DNA from: Neofusicoccum parvum
Taxonomy: Eukaryota; Ascomycota; Dothideomycetes; Botryosphaeriales; Botryosphaeriaceae
Reading direction: 5' to 3'
Assembly: GCA_020912385.1 (NCBI GenBank)
Contig: CP087218.1
Coordinates: 496,001-560,000, forward strand
DNA length: 64,000 nt
Shown here piece by piece: positions 31,805-44,220 of the stretch. Within the stretch, counting starts at the first letter, position 1. Each line of letters opens with the position of its first letter. The position numbers and the translations under genes were made by a program. The notes under the pieces are model-generated. The model did not search any database. It worked only from the letters and a program-made list of their open reading frames with translations, and was not told the DNA's origin.

Positions 31805-34800
31805 ATGGCCGCGCCCGCAGAGGGTCCGCCGTCAAGGGACGGGCTCGGCCCGCCCAATGACGCCGCGCTTGGTCCCGGCGATGCGGGCCAGAACAGCCTC
31901 CAGATGGCTGCCGACGAGCGCGAACGCTCCCGCCGCCTGGACAACGGCGGCGATTCGACGCGCCCGTCGCGCGAGCGCTCGCGCAACGGCTCGCGGAGGC
32001 CCAGCGGCTCGAGAGTCTGCGGAAAGTGCGGCGGACACTTGACGGGCCAATTTGTCCGCGCGCTGGGCGACACATTCCACCTCGAGTGCTTCACCTGCCA
32101 TGTCAGTCCCACCATGTGCCCTCCTGTTTGTTGCGTGAGAGCTGACCTACTGTCCTGCAGGATTGCGATAAAATCGTGGCCTCCAAGTTCTTCCCCGTCC
32201 CCGAGCAAGGGCCAAACCAATATCCGCTCTGCGAGACGGACTACTTCCGCCGCCTCGATCTCCTATGCTTCTCCTGCGGCGGCGCACTGCGCGGCTCGTA
32301 CATAACCGCCCTTGACCGTAAATACCACATTGAGCATTTCACCTGTTCCGTCTGTCCCACCGTCTTTGGCGCCCAGGACAGCTACTACGAGCACGACGGC
32401 AGCGTCTACTGCCATTTCCATTATTCCACAAAATTTGCCCAGCGTTGCAACGGCTGTCAAACCGCCATTCTGAAGCAGTTTGTCGAAATTTTCCGGAATG
32501 GTCAAAACCAACACTGGCACCCGGAGTGCTACATGATTCACAAGTTCTGGAACGTGCGTCTGCACACGACTGGCCAGCCTGTTGTTGAGAAGGCGCTAGC
32601 AGGAGAGGAAGATACTCACGCGCTGAGGAAAGACGTCCGCCTGGAAGAGGAGAAGATCGAAGAGCGCGTCAACTGGATCTGGAAGACACTGTCGGCCTTC
32701 GAGGAGCGATCTGCGACCTGCATCTCCGACATGCTGCTTCATGTTAGCAACGGAGCGTACTTTGATGGAGTTCTGGCCGCGCGGAGATTCATTGTTCACA
32801 TCGATCTTCTGTTTGAGGGAGCCGACACACTCGACAAGATGTTGGCCGAGCAGACCCCTAAAGGTAAGGACCGTCTCGAATCTAGACAAAGCGTGCTCTC
32901 TGACACCATCGTTGCAGGCCTTTCCTACTCCCGCGAGGCAAAGCTGTTGTGCAAAAAGGTCGTGGCGTTCTTCCAGCTCCTCGCGCAATCGCAGGACACT
33001 GGTGTGCGAAGGCTAGGTGTCACGCAAGAATTGCTGTCTCTGGTCACCGGCCTCGCACATTACCTCAAGCTGCTCATCCGGATCTGCCTACAGGGTGCGC
33101 TCAAGCTTGAGCGGGAGACCGGTAGTGCACAGGGCCTGAGCGGTTTCATGGATCAGATCAACTCTCTCGAGTCAAAACTCGAGCAGGACACCAGTATCGA
33201 CACCAGTGGCGAATCTACGGCCCTTGTCCACCGGACAGCTGATACGTGCCCGACCTGTGACAAGCCGGTGGAAGACAAGTGCGCAACTGTCTGCAGTCGA
33301 GTCTTCCACATAGCTTGCATGACGTGCCAGAGCTGCAACAAAGACCTTCGAGACCTTCACGAAGCTCGATGGAGTGCGGCAAATGAGAAGTTGCTGTGCA
33401 ACAACTGCGCGGCAAGTGTCTCAGATGCCGAGGCTGGCTTTGTGCAAGTGACAAGGCTGCGGCAATACGTCCACCTTCTTAGAGTCGCGCACGCACGTCT
33501 CCTTGCAACTCTTCGCACAAGCGGCGCGCTTCCTCACACTTCAGGTAAGCCCCGGTCGCGAAGGCGAAAGAAGTGACGTTGGACTGATCTCACGAACCTA
33601 TAGACGACCCGAACTTGATGGACTATGACTCCAATTCCGGCCACCGTGTCTCCCCTGCAAACTCCGAGCAAGCAGCAGAGCCACCGCTGCTTCGTTCGGA
33701 TACGAGATCAAAGTCCTACACCGGCCACAACAACGAAAAGGCCACGCCCTCCTCTTACGAGCAGACTCTTGGCGACATCCGGAGACTACGTTCGACACGA
33801 CTCGACAAGCATCTGTCTAACACGATGAAGCGCGCGAGGACTTCTCGGATCATGGATGGTCCAGAAGGCATGACGATTCGCCCCGGCTCGGCTGGTGAGG
33901 CCCATGGAGGTAACGGCCAAGGGAGCATGACCATCGAACAGGGCCGTGACTACAGCGAGAATGGGCCTTTGACCTTTGGGACCAACGGAGGCATTGCACT
34001 GGACGACATTCCTCGTCTAGTTGCTGCAGAGCAGGCAAAGGACCAAAGACCTAACGCAGCGAAGTATGCACGCGACCACCTTGTCGGACAAGAGCCGAGG
34101 CCAAAGCTCGTCAATGGCCACAGGAGAGATGTGTCGGGCGGACTAGAGCTGGAGAAAGCCGCAGCCGGGGAGGGCCATTATGGGAAAAAGTATTTCTCGG
34201 AACTCACGGCGCTGGAGTACTTCATTGTGCGCCACGTTGCAGTCCTCTCGATGGAGCCGTTGCTGGAGGGCCACTTCAACCAAGAGGAGCTTTTGGAGCT
34301 CATTGAGAACCAGAAACGCCCAACATTCTGGAACAAGTTCGGCAAGGCGTTCAAGGGGAACGAGAAACAGAAGGGCAACAAGAGGAAGGGCGTCTTCGGG
34401 AAGAACCTAGAATACGTCGTGGAAAAGGACGGCGCCGAGTCCACCGACTGCGTAGGTCCCGGCACGCTCAAGGTCCCCGCTCTCGTGCAAGACGCCGTCT
34501 CTGCCATGCGCACCATGGACATGTCTGTGGAGGGTGTCTTCCGAAAGAACGGAAACATCAAGCGGCTGCGAGAGCTCACGGAGGAGATCGATGCAAAGGG
34601 TGGGGATGCAGTCGACTTGACGCGTGAGAGCCCGGTTCAGGTCGCAGCGCTGCTGAAGAAGTTCCTCCGTGAGCTACCGGATCCGGTCATGACATTCAAG
34701 CTGCACCGACTGTTCATCACCGGGGCGAAGATTCCGGACGAAGACAAGCGTAGGAGGGTGTTACATCTTACGTGCTGTCTGATGCCCAAGGTGCACCGCG

Positions 34801-35480
34801 ACACCATGGAGGTCCTTTTCACATTCCTAAACTGGGTGTCGTCATTCCACACTGTGGACGAGGAGACAGGCAGTAAGATGGACATTCACAATCTCGCCAC
34901 GGTCATTGCGCCGAATATTTTGTATTCCAGTACCAAGAGCCCCGACATGGATTCCAGCTTCCTCGCTATCGAAGCTGTTCACTCTCTCATCGAGTGCAAC
35001 GAGTCCATGTGTGAGGTGAGTAACCTAATTGATCCTTTGTGGAGCTTGGACTAACTTGAACAGGTTCCGGAGGACCTTCAATCGATCCTGGCGGATTCTT
35101 CCATGTTCGACCTCAATGCCGAACTCACAACCAAGGAAATCCTGAAGCGAGTTGGCGAACTCGGCAAAATCCCTCAGGCCACCATCCAGGGGCCCGGACA
35201 GCTGGCCAACCGCAACTCGGGCAGCCGGTCGTCCGCACCAGTGGTGGCACGCATCGAGTCCGACCCAGCATCATACCAGGCCGAAAGCTCAGTGCGGCAC
35301 GTTGGAGGGAACAGAGACAATGGAGAGCTTGGGCCGCCGCAACCGCCGTACGCGGGGCACCCGAACGCGTCGACGGATTCGCACGGCAGCGACCGTGGGT
35401 CGCCAAGCCGGTATAGGGAGAACAGATCGTCACAGTTCCAGCGTCCGGGCCAGGGCGTTGGAGTGACTGGGGCTGGTTAG
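31805..35480 (+). CDS. LRG1: LIM/RhoGAP protein Lrg1 (Rho1 GTPase activator)
   Basis: Five exons, 31805-32101, 32161-32863, 32918-33544, 33604-35015 and 35064-35480, with introns of 44-59 nt; 1151 aa. Three LIM domains: LIM1 from CGKCGGHL (about 73) across the first intron, LIM2 from CFSCGGAL (about 137), and an isolated LIM3 from CPTCDKPVEDKC (about 443). The RhoGAP domain (about 828-1008) has the arginine finger in VEGVFRKNGN (about 853) and the family helix PVQVAALLKKFLRELPDPV. Three LIM domains plus a C-terminal GAP is the Lrg1 architecture. Lrg1 inactivates Rho1 and so restrains glucan synthesis and cell-wall integrity signalling at tips and septa. The third intron follows LPHTS. The tail after the GAP is disordered. 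The 54-nt second intron is a multiple of three and stop-free, so a retained form would add 18 residues. Confidence 0.94.
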
Positions 35481-36588
35481 GGGAAGAGATGTTGACGCTT
35501 TCTTCACGCATGCGGCTTGGAGTCTTGGGCACCTTTCTCATGTATTCGCTTCGAAGGGCAGCTTGTCGTCATTTTCGTTTAAGTTCTCTGTTTCCACTGC
35601 AGGTCAGCATCTTGGGAAGGTGCGCGGGGGCGTTTTGTTGGCAGCGAGCGGGGAACACAAAGCACATCATCACACAGGCCGAAAAGTTGATAATGGGGTT
35701 GGATTGCACGTCGAAGTGGAGGCGCAGGGGAGGGCAGATTTGCGGTGACATCTGCGCGGGCCCACGAGGGTCTTGTTTTAGGAAAGATTCCCTTGGGCAT
35801 TGAGCAGCCCGGGGTTGTTGGAGCAGCAGGCGTGGGAATTCCCTTCTTTCTTTTCTCGTTTTCCTCTGTCCACAGGCGGAGCGGAGAGGTCGTAGTCTGG
35901 CAGCCAGGGCGCAGCCGACGTCTTGTAGTCTAAGGTATTTTGGCCCGGGGGCCGGGGATGGGAGGGTCTATTGGGAATGGGAGAGAGTCCAGTGAGGCAT
36001 AATAACGGGGTTGCGTGATATCATGATCACCGCGAAATTGAGGAGCGCTGGGTCTTGGGCGAGGGACCCCGGTTGCAGCCTGACGTCTTGGCGCGCTTTA
36101 AGCCCGCCTAATCGCCGGGGGGCAGCTGCAGACGCGTGCGCGGCGCACCGTTGGGAAGTGATGCGCCGAGTCGCAGCGCGCCGGCCGTCTCTTTGCGCGC
36201 GTTGCCGGCTGCGCTGCGGGCGCGCGCGCGGCGGGCGGCCGCGAGAATCCCGCCGCGCCGGTGGGCTGGGCCAGCGCAGCGTCGTCGGCTCACCGAATCT
36301 TGCCCACTGGCGCATTGCAGCCCTATCAACAGAACGCGCGCGCCCGCGACTCCCGCGACCCGAAACCTTCTTTTTTTTATATCATGTCTCACTGTGCCTA
36401 CTGCTAGCAGCGCCGCCCCTTTCTTCTCCCGTCCGCTTAAAAGGCTCACGGCGTTACGACTTCACGACTGCTCCTCCGCCACTGATTGTTTTTGTCCGCT
36501 TGCGCCGCCTCCGCCCAACCGGCCCAACAACACCACCCGTCCTCCGCGCGCCGCCCTCGCCGCCGCCGCACCACCGACCCTCGCCGCC
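35481..36588. other. intergenic, promoter of questin-oxidase-like gene
   Basis: 3' flank of LRG1, then GC-rich DNA with a GCGCGCGCG run near 36229-36240, a T tract at 36371-36378 and a CT/CCG-rich leader just before the next ATG. No gene is supported. Confidence 0.5.
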
Positions 36589-38615
36589 ATGTCAATGTTC
36601 ACCCTCCCGTCGATTCGCCTGCCGAGCTTCGGTCTGGGTTCCAAGGGCCCTCGCGTCGACCTGCCCTCCGTTGAGATCCATGATGTCGAGACCGCCGCAG
36701 AGAAGCGCCCGCGGACACTGAAGCACCTGCTCCGCGCAAACCACGCGAACCACAGCATCGTGTACAAGGACGGGAGGTGCCGGAACAACACCGCTCATGT
36801 ATGCTTCCTTTTCTTTTCTTTCGTGTGCTGCTCACCCAACATCATGCGTCTTTCTTTTTCCTACTTACCCCGCCTTTCCATCCTGTTCCACGACTCTGGT
36901 ATTTTTGTTATTGTTTTCGTGCCTGCGAGTCGCGTGCTCCGCCTTCCCGACCAAGAAGCGGTGTGCCGCTGGCTGGCCGACGAGCAGGCTAGCTCCATGG
37001 CGCAGAACTAGGCGTCCGGATGTTGTTGTTTCTGCTTGAGTCATTGAGGCTCGACGTCTGCACCGTGCCATTTTGGGACGTCATTTGCTAAATTGCGCCC
37101 TGCGTCTGCTCAGATACTAGGCGCCGCCTACATTTTCGGTGCGACGGCCGACCACCTGAACGAAATTTACGACAGAGAAGCCGAGCAGCTCGAGCCCTGG
37201 CACGACGCCCCCGGCGAGATTGCGAAGCATGACTGGCGTGACTTTTTGGGAAAGAGGGAGTGCGTACACCTGGGAATACTGGATACGCCATATGAACCAC
37301 CAGCTGACTTGCAGCAGGTACCAGCGCGCCTTTGTCGATTTCTTCGAGGATCAGCTGGTGCAGTACAGCTATGACTGGAAGAAGATGCTGGACGACTACC
37401 TCTTCAGTGGCGACCAGCCGCTGTTCAACAACTTCATTGCTGGACGTAAGTATGCCCAGAGCCTCGTCGGCCGGGACGAATTCTAACATGTCCTGGCACT
37501 CCGCAGTCGGTCATCCCTTGATTCACCTCGGCTATGCTTTCGAGTTGAAATCCCGCACACTCGCCATCGAAGCCCTTGCATTCAGCACCTGCTACTACAA
37601 CTTCATGCACCGTTACCTCGACGACTCCAAGTATACCCGCGCCCCCACCAACCCGACTACCTCCCTCACCGAAATCCTAAAGCGCGTTGCCACCGACAAG
37701 CGCTTCGATGGCCTGTTCGACAGCCCAGGCGGCGCCAACATCGAATCTCTGTTCGACCAAAAAGAGGAGGCCGTCATGGAGCACTGGAACAACTGGCAAA
37801 TTTTTGGCTACAACAGCGGCAGCAGTGGGAATTCTAGCCCAACCGGAAGCACGAGCCCAACGAGCCCACGGGAGAAGATCACCCTGACGGAACAGTTTGC
37901 GGAGGCACAGAGACTGGTGGTGGCATTGCTCATGGCGAAGAGCAGCGGCGACAGAAAGAGGCGGTACGACTTCTACGCTACGCAGCTGGTGACAACTAGC
38001 CATGCCGTGCGCGTCCTGCTACCTCTCATTCCGACCAAATTCCACGTGCCGTTGTTGAGGCAGTGGTGGCTCTTTGTGTTGGCAGTCTACATTGCCCAGC
38101 TGCGACCAAAGGTTGATGTTGACGGGTTTGAAAGGGAAGACCTGGAAGAGGGTAGGGGATGGAGCGACGTGCAAAGCTGCGCGCTGAAGGGGAGATTCTG
38201 CCTGGACGGCAACTACGTTAAAGGTATGTTACACACCCTCTGCATTGTTGAGAAGCATCCAGCTAATCACGAGTCGCCAATCACAGCCATCCGCGCAATG
38301 CAAGAGGCAGCAAAGACGTGGCCCGAGGACAAGCGCTACTATTTGAAGGCAGCCGTGCGCTTTGCGACTGAATTCGACGGCTGGGGAGGCTTCGGCGCAT
38401 TCGGCGACGAGGACGTGCGCCTCCACACACGCACCCGCCAACCTAGCATCGTGGGAGATCTTGGCGGCGACGCTTACCGCGCCGGGGGTGGCAGGAGGAC
38501 TAGCATCATCGGCGATGGTGTTGGGGGCATTGCTGGCGTTGGAAGGAGGACTAGCTGGGCACCGACCATCAGTGGAAGCGAAGGAACGGTAGCGAGCAGC
38601 CGAAGGAGTTCGTGA
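36589..38615 (+). CDS. questin-oxidase-like protein (DUF4243/AflY family)
   Basis: Five exons, 36589-36798, 37114-37259, 37318-37445, 37507-38223 and 38287-38615; 509 aa. The family (PF14027) includes Baeyer-Villiger-type oxidases that cleave anthraquinones, such as questin oxidase and AflY, and many members of unknown substrate. Typical features are the N-terminal NNTAHILGAAYIFGAT block across intron 1, an early DREAEQLEPW segment, GHPLIHLGYAFEL in mid-protein and a helical C-terminal half (RYYLKAAVRFATEF). The tail has three Arg-Arg/Gln-x-Ser-Ile/Trp repeats (RQPSIVGD, RRTSIIGD, RRTSWAPT), which could be kinase sites. Intron 1 is 315 nt, far above the local norm. No polyketide synthase or tailoring genes adjoin it, so a secondary-metabolite role is not supported by context. 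Confidence 0.9.
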
Positions 38616-40655
38616 GGGAATCGTGAAAAGGGGGACTAAAAAAAGGGGTTCTGTGGGAAGCCTGGTTGAGAGTTGAGGATTCCTGGGGCAACAGGGGCAG
38701 GGCACTGTGGAGTGTATAGTGTACGTGGACGGGCGTTTTGTGGGCTTTTGGGGCGGACAGGTTTGCTTCTGGGATTTTGCATGTTCAAAAGTTCGATATA
38801 CCCTACTCGTTCGCTCTTTTAATACGAGATATTCAGGCACGTCATGACAGAGCTAGCAGCATCCTTCGACTTCAATATATTGTTTGCGGTTTGGGCTTGA
38901 GATCAAAGCTTGGCCACGTAAGGGGCAACGTCTCGACCGTTGCCAAGAGCGCTTGCGGACATTGCATTGTGAAGAACAGGTCTGTTTCCCTCCCGCATTT
39001 TGGACATGACGTGCGAGTCAATTGAATTCAAGGCACGCAGATGCACGGTTGTCTGAGAAAAGCAAGCGGAGAAGACGCGCGTAGATCTGGACAGCGCTCG
39101 CATCTTGCTTGAGGGTTAGATTAAGCGTATGGGGCAAATGTAGCACGCGGGAAGGTTGACGATTGGCTGGCAGATGGGGCCGTTTCTAGCAGGCGAATGG
39201 AGCGACAGCACAGGTGAGACGAGACGAAGCCACAGCGGCCGAGGGCCCTAAACGGAAGACAGCTCGGGGCATATGATGTTACTCTTGCGCAAGCGGTCGA
39301 AGCACAGCGCGGAAGGCTTGCGCTGCACCAGCCACAGGACGGAGCAGCCGCAGATCCTGTGACGAGCGGATGGCAATGTGCAGAATTCAAGGAAAAAGGC
39401 CATGAAGGCTCGAACGCTGCAGACAGTGGGGTCGTCGAAATAAGCGGAGCAGGGTAGGCGCGGCTCGAGGATCCGCGCCCCAAACAGGGTTGGAGGTGTG
39501 GCGCGGGTGTATTGGGTCTCGCGTGGTACGGGCGGGATGCGGGTGGGAGACCAAAGGGAGGCGTTGAGGAATGCGCGGGCAGGCGGCCGACGAGATCTCT
39601 GGGTGCGGCGGCCAGATGCGGGCTGGCGACAATGGGCCGGCGCGCTCGAAGCGGACAGGGCCTGGACTAGGCGGGTGGGTCATGCACGGCGTTGGTGGTG
39701 ATGGATGCCATGATCGATCGCCATCGAAGCTTGCAGCGGAGGGTCGGCAGCTGGCGGCCCTGGAGCCGGACGACGCAGGCAGCCGGCCGGACCCGCGGCC
39801 CTGGAAAGTCAGCAGCCGCGGAAGCCGGAGGGATGGGGGGTTGTTTCCTCGTGACAGGGCGGCCGGGTGCATGCAAATTCTATTCTGTTCGCCGTCCGCC
39901 TCCGCCTGCACGGAGTTCGGGGCGCTGGTGTTTCCGTCCGGGTCGGCCGATGACGAAGGCGCGAGCCGCGGGACGAGAGTCTCGAACGGCATCCGCGGAC
40001 GCTCTCCGGCGAATGGCCAGCAGCGCAGCGCCGGGCACTGCTGATTAACCATCGGCGCCGGGCTCATCAGCAGGCGCTGATAGGCACGCCGGATGCTCCG
40101 GACGCGGCGCGCCTGAGCAGACGGCCGTCGCGCGCTGTCAGCAAGCCACGGCATGTGCAAGCAGTGGTTGCGGCCTTCGCGGGCGCGCCGCGCTGTGCGA
40201 GCGACTGCGGCAGCATTGGCAGCGTAGGGCGGCCAGGGCTGGTGGCTGAGGGCTGCGCGCTTGATGCGAATCTGCTGGCCCGCCGATGGCATTCTGCGCT
40301 TTGTCATTTGCTGCAAACGGGAAGGGGCCGCGAGAAGCCTCGCCAAGGCGCAATGACGCGCCACGCGGAACCGGCCTGCTCCAAGCTTCCCGCCGTCTGG
40401 AGCCATCCCGGCTGCCGCTTATGACGTGGGTTCCATGCCCAGCCCTGTCCGCCGCCAGCGCCCTTCAAAATCAACGCCCCGCCGCTGCCCGACTGCCTGC
40501 GTTTTCTCCTCATCCGCTCTTCCGCAGACATAATCTCGTCTAAGACGTCTGCGGATTTCCACTGTCCGCCGCCGCGCACCTGCACGCGCCGTCCCACGCG
40601 CCCCGCCGCCCCCACCACCAACACCGCCGCGTCCCGGCCGTCGCCGTCCGCAATC
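38616..40655. other. 2.0-kb intergenic region upstream of erdS
   Basis: 3' UTR of the previous gene, then a GC-rich stretch (39100-40650) in which chance frames stay open on both strands. Just before the ErdS ATG the sequence is CCG/CAC-rich and typical of a leader. No domain, splice structure or repeat is recognised. Confidence 0.5.
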
Positions 40656-43600
40656 ATGCCTGCCGCTTTGAAGAAAGCCCTCAACAAGCTGAAGACCGGC
40701 GGCGCCTCCTCCGACGAGGACAGCTCGCTCAAGAGCCCCAAGCCCAATGGCAATGCCGCCGGCTCGCCCGTCGTCTCGACCTCGGGCCTCGCCTCGCCCG
40801 TGATCAAGAGCTCGCCGCGCTCGTCGCCGCGCTCGTCAGGCATCTTCGGGCGCAGCAGCGGCACCTTCGACCGCAAAGAGCCTGTCGGCCGGTCCAGCGG
40901 CACCTTCGGAGATCGCAAGGAGCATCGCAGCAGCGGCACCTTTGATCGCAGCAACCACCGCACCAGCACCAACTTCAGCGAGAAAACTTCCTCTCACAGC
41001 CCCATCCGTGCCATGCGTGAGCGCCTGCATCTCGGCCACGACTCTGACTCCGACTCTACTGACGCCCCCCTCAATCGCGATGGTGAGCCCATGAGCAAGG
41101 CCCAATTGAAGAAAGCCGAGAAGCAGGCCGAGTGGGAAGAGCACAAGCGCCAAGTCGAGGAGAAGCAAGAGGCCCAGCTGCGGAAGCGCCGGGAGATGGA
41201 GGAGCGCGCTGTGAAGGAGGAAACGGCCGAGCAGAAGGCCAAGTATGGCGAGCTCCCCGTGAACAACTACGCTGGCGAATGGAAGCACGCCGAGCGCTTC
41301 GACATCCGCAATCTGTCAGCCGCCGATGTGGGCAAGGAGATCACCTTCCGCGCCCGCATCCACCATCTTCGGAAGATGAGTGCCCACCTCAGCTTCTTCG
41401 TCCTTCGCCAGCAGACCACCACCGTTCAGGGCGTGCTACACGAACACGGCTCCATCTCCACGCACTTCCTCTACTGGGCCGAGCATCTCGACATTGAGTC
41501 TGTCGTTCTCGTCAAGGGAATCATCCAGGAGCCCAAGGCCAAGGAGGGCGAAATCAAGGGCGCCTCGATCCACGATGTTGAAGTTTCCATTCACGAGCTT
41601 CACATTGAGTCCAAGGTCACGAGCCCGCTGCCCTTCAGCGTCGCTGAGGCAGAGGTGACAAAGGCTGAGACGGAGCAAGAAGGCGACACCAGGGTGCGCG
41701 TGTCTGACCGCACACGACTGGCAAACCGCGTCATCGACCTGCGATCTACCACTTCCCAAGCAATTTTCCGTATTCAGTCCGGGCTTTGCAACGTTTTCCG
41801 TTCTCATCTTGATACCCAAGGTTTCGTTGAAATCCACACCCCCAAACTTCAGGGCGGCGCCACCGAGTCCGGTGCCAGCGTCTTCAAAATCGACTACTTC
41901 GGCCGCCCCGCTTTCCTGGCACAAAGTCCCCAGCTGGCCAAGCAGATGTGCATCTCTGCCGACTTTGACAGGGTGTACGAGATTGGTGCCGTCTTCCGCG
42001 CTGAGAATAGCAACACTCACAGACATCTGACAGAATACACTGGTCTCGATCTCGAGATGGCTATCGACGAACACTACTACGAGGTCCTGCGCGTCCTCGA
42101 CAACACCTTCAAGGCCATGTTCAAGGGAATTTACGCAAAGTACAGGCACGAACTCGATGTGGTCAAGCGCCAGTTCCCTCACGAGGATCTCGTGTGGTTG
42201 GATGAGACCCTCATCCTTCCCTTCGCCGAGGCTGTTCGGCTCCTGAACGACTCCGGATGGCGGGACGAGAACGGTGAGCCTCTGCCGGAGAACGAAGATC
42301 TCGGAACAAGAGACGAGATCCAACTCGGCAAGGTCATCAAGGAGAAGTACGGAACCGACTACTACATCATCGACAAATTCCCCACTTCAGCGCGTCCTTT
42401 CTATGCCATGCCCGACCCAGAGAACCCGGAAGTCACCAACTCATTCGACATCTTCCTGCGCGGCCAGGAGATCCTGTCTGGAGGACAACGTATCCATGAT
42501 GCGGACATGCTGGTGAAGAACATGGAGAAGCTGAAAATGGACCCCAAGGTTCTGGAAGAGTACGTGCAGGGATTCGAGTGGGGTGCTCCTCCCCACGGAG
42601 GTGGCGGCATTGGTCTGGAGCGTATGCTCATGCTTTTCCTTAACCTTGGTGACATCCGACATGCATCCATGTATCCCAGGGACCCCAAGAGCTTGCCTGC
42701 CAAGCCTGTGATCAAGCAGCTGCGTCATCCCGAAGCGAGCACGATGCACCCACCGTGGGAGGGCCAGGACCGCCAAACGGCTCACATCGAATTCCAGTCC
42801 ATTGAGAAGCTCATCGCCAACTACGGTGACGCGTCCAACACGTCTTGGCTCGAGCCGCGCACGCAGGTGTGGCGGGATGACTTCACCGGGGCGGCCGTCG
42901 GATTTGTGCCGCAGGGCGACTACGCGATCACGGTTGGCGATCCCTTGTGCCATCAATCGCAGTACGTCAAGACCATCTCCGGCTATCTTCGGTGGATCAA
43001 GAAGGAACGCAACCTCAAGCCACTGTGGCTGCTGGTCGGACCAGAGGTTGAGGAAGTGCTGGCCACTCGCTTCAACTGGCGCACCTTTTCGGTGGCTGCC
43101 GAGCAACGTCTTGACCCGACAAACAACCCGGCTGCGCACGACCACGACCTGCAGCGCAAGATCAGGCACGCCGAAAAAGAGGGTGTTAAGATCTTCGACT
43201 TCCCCTTGGGTTCGCCGCCACCGCAGGACGTACGCGACAAGATTGATCAGCGCGTGCAGGACTGGCTGAACAACCGCAAGGGCAAGCAGGTCCACCTCAC
43301 GGACATCCACCCGTGGCAGGACATCGAGCACAGGTGGTACTTTTACGCGCAGGACAAGGAGGGCAAGATGGCGGCGTTTGTCGCGCTGGCGCAGCTCTCG
43401 CCCGACCACGGCTGGCAGGTCAAGTACTCGCTCGACTTTCCCGGAGCGCCCTCGGGCACGATCGAGCAGATCATCACATACTCGCTCAAGAAACTCGCGG
43501 AGAAGGGCGAGACCAACGTCACGTTTGGTGGCGGTGCAAGCTCCAAGTTCACGCCTGGGCACAACATGAAGAAGCCGCGCGTCAAGGTGCTGAGCAAGGC

Positions 43601-43760
43601 GTACCACGCGATCGCCACGGAGCTTAAGCTCACCAACAAGAGCGAGTTCCGCGAGAAGCTGGGCACGCACGAGGATCCGGTCTACGTGTGCTACCCGCCC
43701 CACGGGTTGGGTCCCATGGCCGTGAAGGCCATCTTGAGCTTCTTCGAGGATGACAACTAG
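40656..43760 (+). CDS. erdS: ErdS: aspartyl-tRNA synthetase fused to DUF2156 transferase
   Basis: A single intronless frame of 1034 aa. Residues 1-130 are Ser-rich and disordered, and 145-200 form a charged coiled coil. The OB-fold anticodon domain is at about 215-330. The class II aspartyl-tRNA synthetase core is at about 345-690, with motif 2 in FRAENSNTHRHLTEYTGLDL (about 448-467) and motif 3 in GGGGIGLERML (about 647-657). A DUF2156 GNAT-like domain, as in bacterial MprF/aminoacyl-tRNA transferases, fills about 710-1034 (TAAVGFVPQGDYAITVGDP-like strand, FGGGASSKF, CYPPHGLG at the end). Fungal AspRS-DUF2156 fusions are known as ErdS: they charge tRNA-Asp and move Asp onto ergosterol, making ergosteryl-3-beta-O-aspartate in membranes. 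All landmarks of both halves are intact. The dedicated hydrolase ErdH is not among its neighbours here. Confidence 0.93.
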   Translation: MPAALKKALNKLKTGGASSDEDSSLKSPKPNGNAAGSPVVSTSGLASPVIKSSPRSSPRSSGIFGRSSGTFDRKEPVGRSSGTFGDRKEHRSSGTFDRSNHRTSTNFSEKTSSHSPIRAMRERLHLGHDSDSDSTDAPLNRDGEPMSKAQLKKAEKQAEWEEHKRQVEEKQEAQLRKRREMEERAVKEETAEQKAKYGELPVNNYAGEWKHAERFDIRNLSAADVGKEITFRARIHHLRKMSAHLSFFVLRQQTTTVQGVLHEHGSISTHFLYWAEHLDIESVVLVKGIIQEPKAKEGEIKGASIHDVEVSIHELHIESKVTSPLPFSVAEAEVTKAETEQEGDTRVRVSDRTRLANRVIDLRSTTSQAIFRIQSGLCNVFRSHLDTQGFVEIHTPKLQGGATESGASVFKIDYFGRPAFLAQSPQLAKQMCISADFDRVYEIGAVFRAENSNTHRHLTEYTGLDLEMAIDEHYYEVLRVLDNTFKAMFKGIYAKYRHELDVVKRQFPHEDLVWLDETLILPFAEAVRLLNDSGWRDENGEPLPENEDLGTRDEIQLGKVIKEKYGTDYYIIDKFPTSARPFYAMPDPENPEVTNSFDIFLRGQEILSGGQRIHDADMLVKNMEKLKMDPKVLEEYVQGFEWGAPPHGGGGIGLERMLMLFLNLGDIRHASMYPRDPKSLPAKPVIKQLRHPEASTMHPPWEGQDRQTAHIEFQSIEKLIANYGDASNTSWLEPRTQVWRDDFTGAAVGFVPQGDYAITVGDPLCHQSQYVKTISGYLRWIKKERNLKPLWLLVGPEVEEVLATRFNWRTFSVAAEQRLDPTNNPAAHDHDLQRKIRHAEKEGVKIFDFPLGSPPPQDVRDKIDQRVQDWLNNRKGKQVHLTDIHPWQDIEHRWYFYAQDKEGKMAAFVALAQLSPDHGWQVKYSLDFPGAPSGTIEQIITYSLKKLAEKGETNVTFGGGASSKFTPGHNMKKPRVKVLSKAYHAIATELKLTNKSEFREKLGTHEDPVYVCYPPHGLGPMAVKAILSFFEDDN

Positions 43761-44220
43761 AGGCTGTTGTGGCTTTCGCCTTGTGTTTTTTCCTTTTGCA
43801 GTTTGGTTGGAAGACGGCATATTCCCCTGGTGTCTTGCTTCTTTTCTAGGTTTTCCCTAAGACATGTAGATTCCCCCCACGAGAGCACGCTGTACAGAAC
43901 CATTCCTACTTAATTTAATTTATGACCTCGCATCAAACGCTAGCCCAAGCTGCAGACTTCACTCTTGTGCACTCTTGTCTTGGACGCGAGATGTGCCCCG
44001 TCTCTCTCCAAGACGCCGCTGACGTCACACGTGTTCGCGAAGATTTTCAGACGCCGAATGTCTTGAATCGTGCTGCAGTGCAGACACAGCACGTGACAAG
44101 CCCCGCTGCGCCAGAAAAGTAAGCGGTGGCCCGTTCGCGTCTTCCGGCGGCGGTGACGGCCGCTCCGCCCTCTGCCCTCAGTCTTCCTCAACTTCAGCCC
44201 GCGCAGCCGCGCCCACCACC
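43761..44220. other. intergenic, nothing recognised
   Basis: 3' flank of erdS, with T-rich tracts after the stop, and the promoter of the HECT_2 gene. The C-rich run just before ATG 44221 looks like a leader. Confidence 0.5.

Noticed and set aside
39387..40406. 339-codon minus-strand frame upstream of erdS
   Set aside because: Arg/Pro/Ala/Ser-biased chance translation of GC-rich intergenic DNA, with no ATG in good context and no splice or family support.
42441..43820. 459-codon minus-strand frame opposite the DUF2156 part of ErdS
   Set aside because: Antisense shadow of a conserved GC-rich coding region with no domain content.
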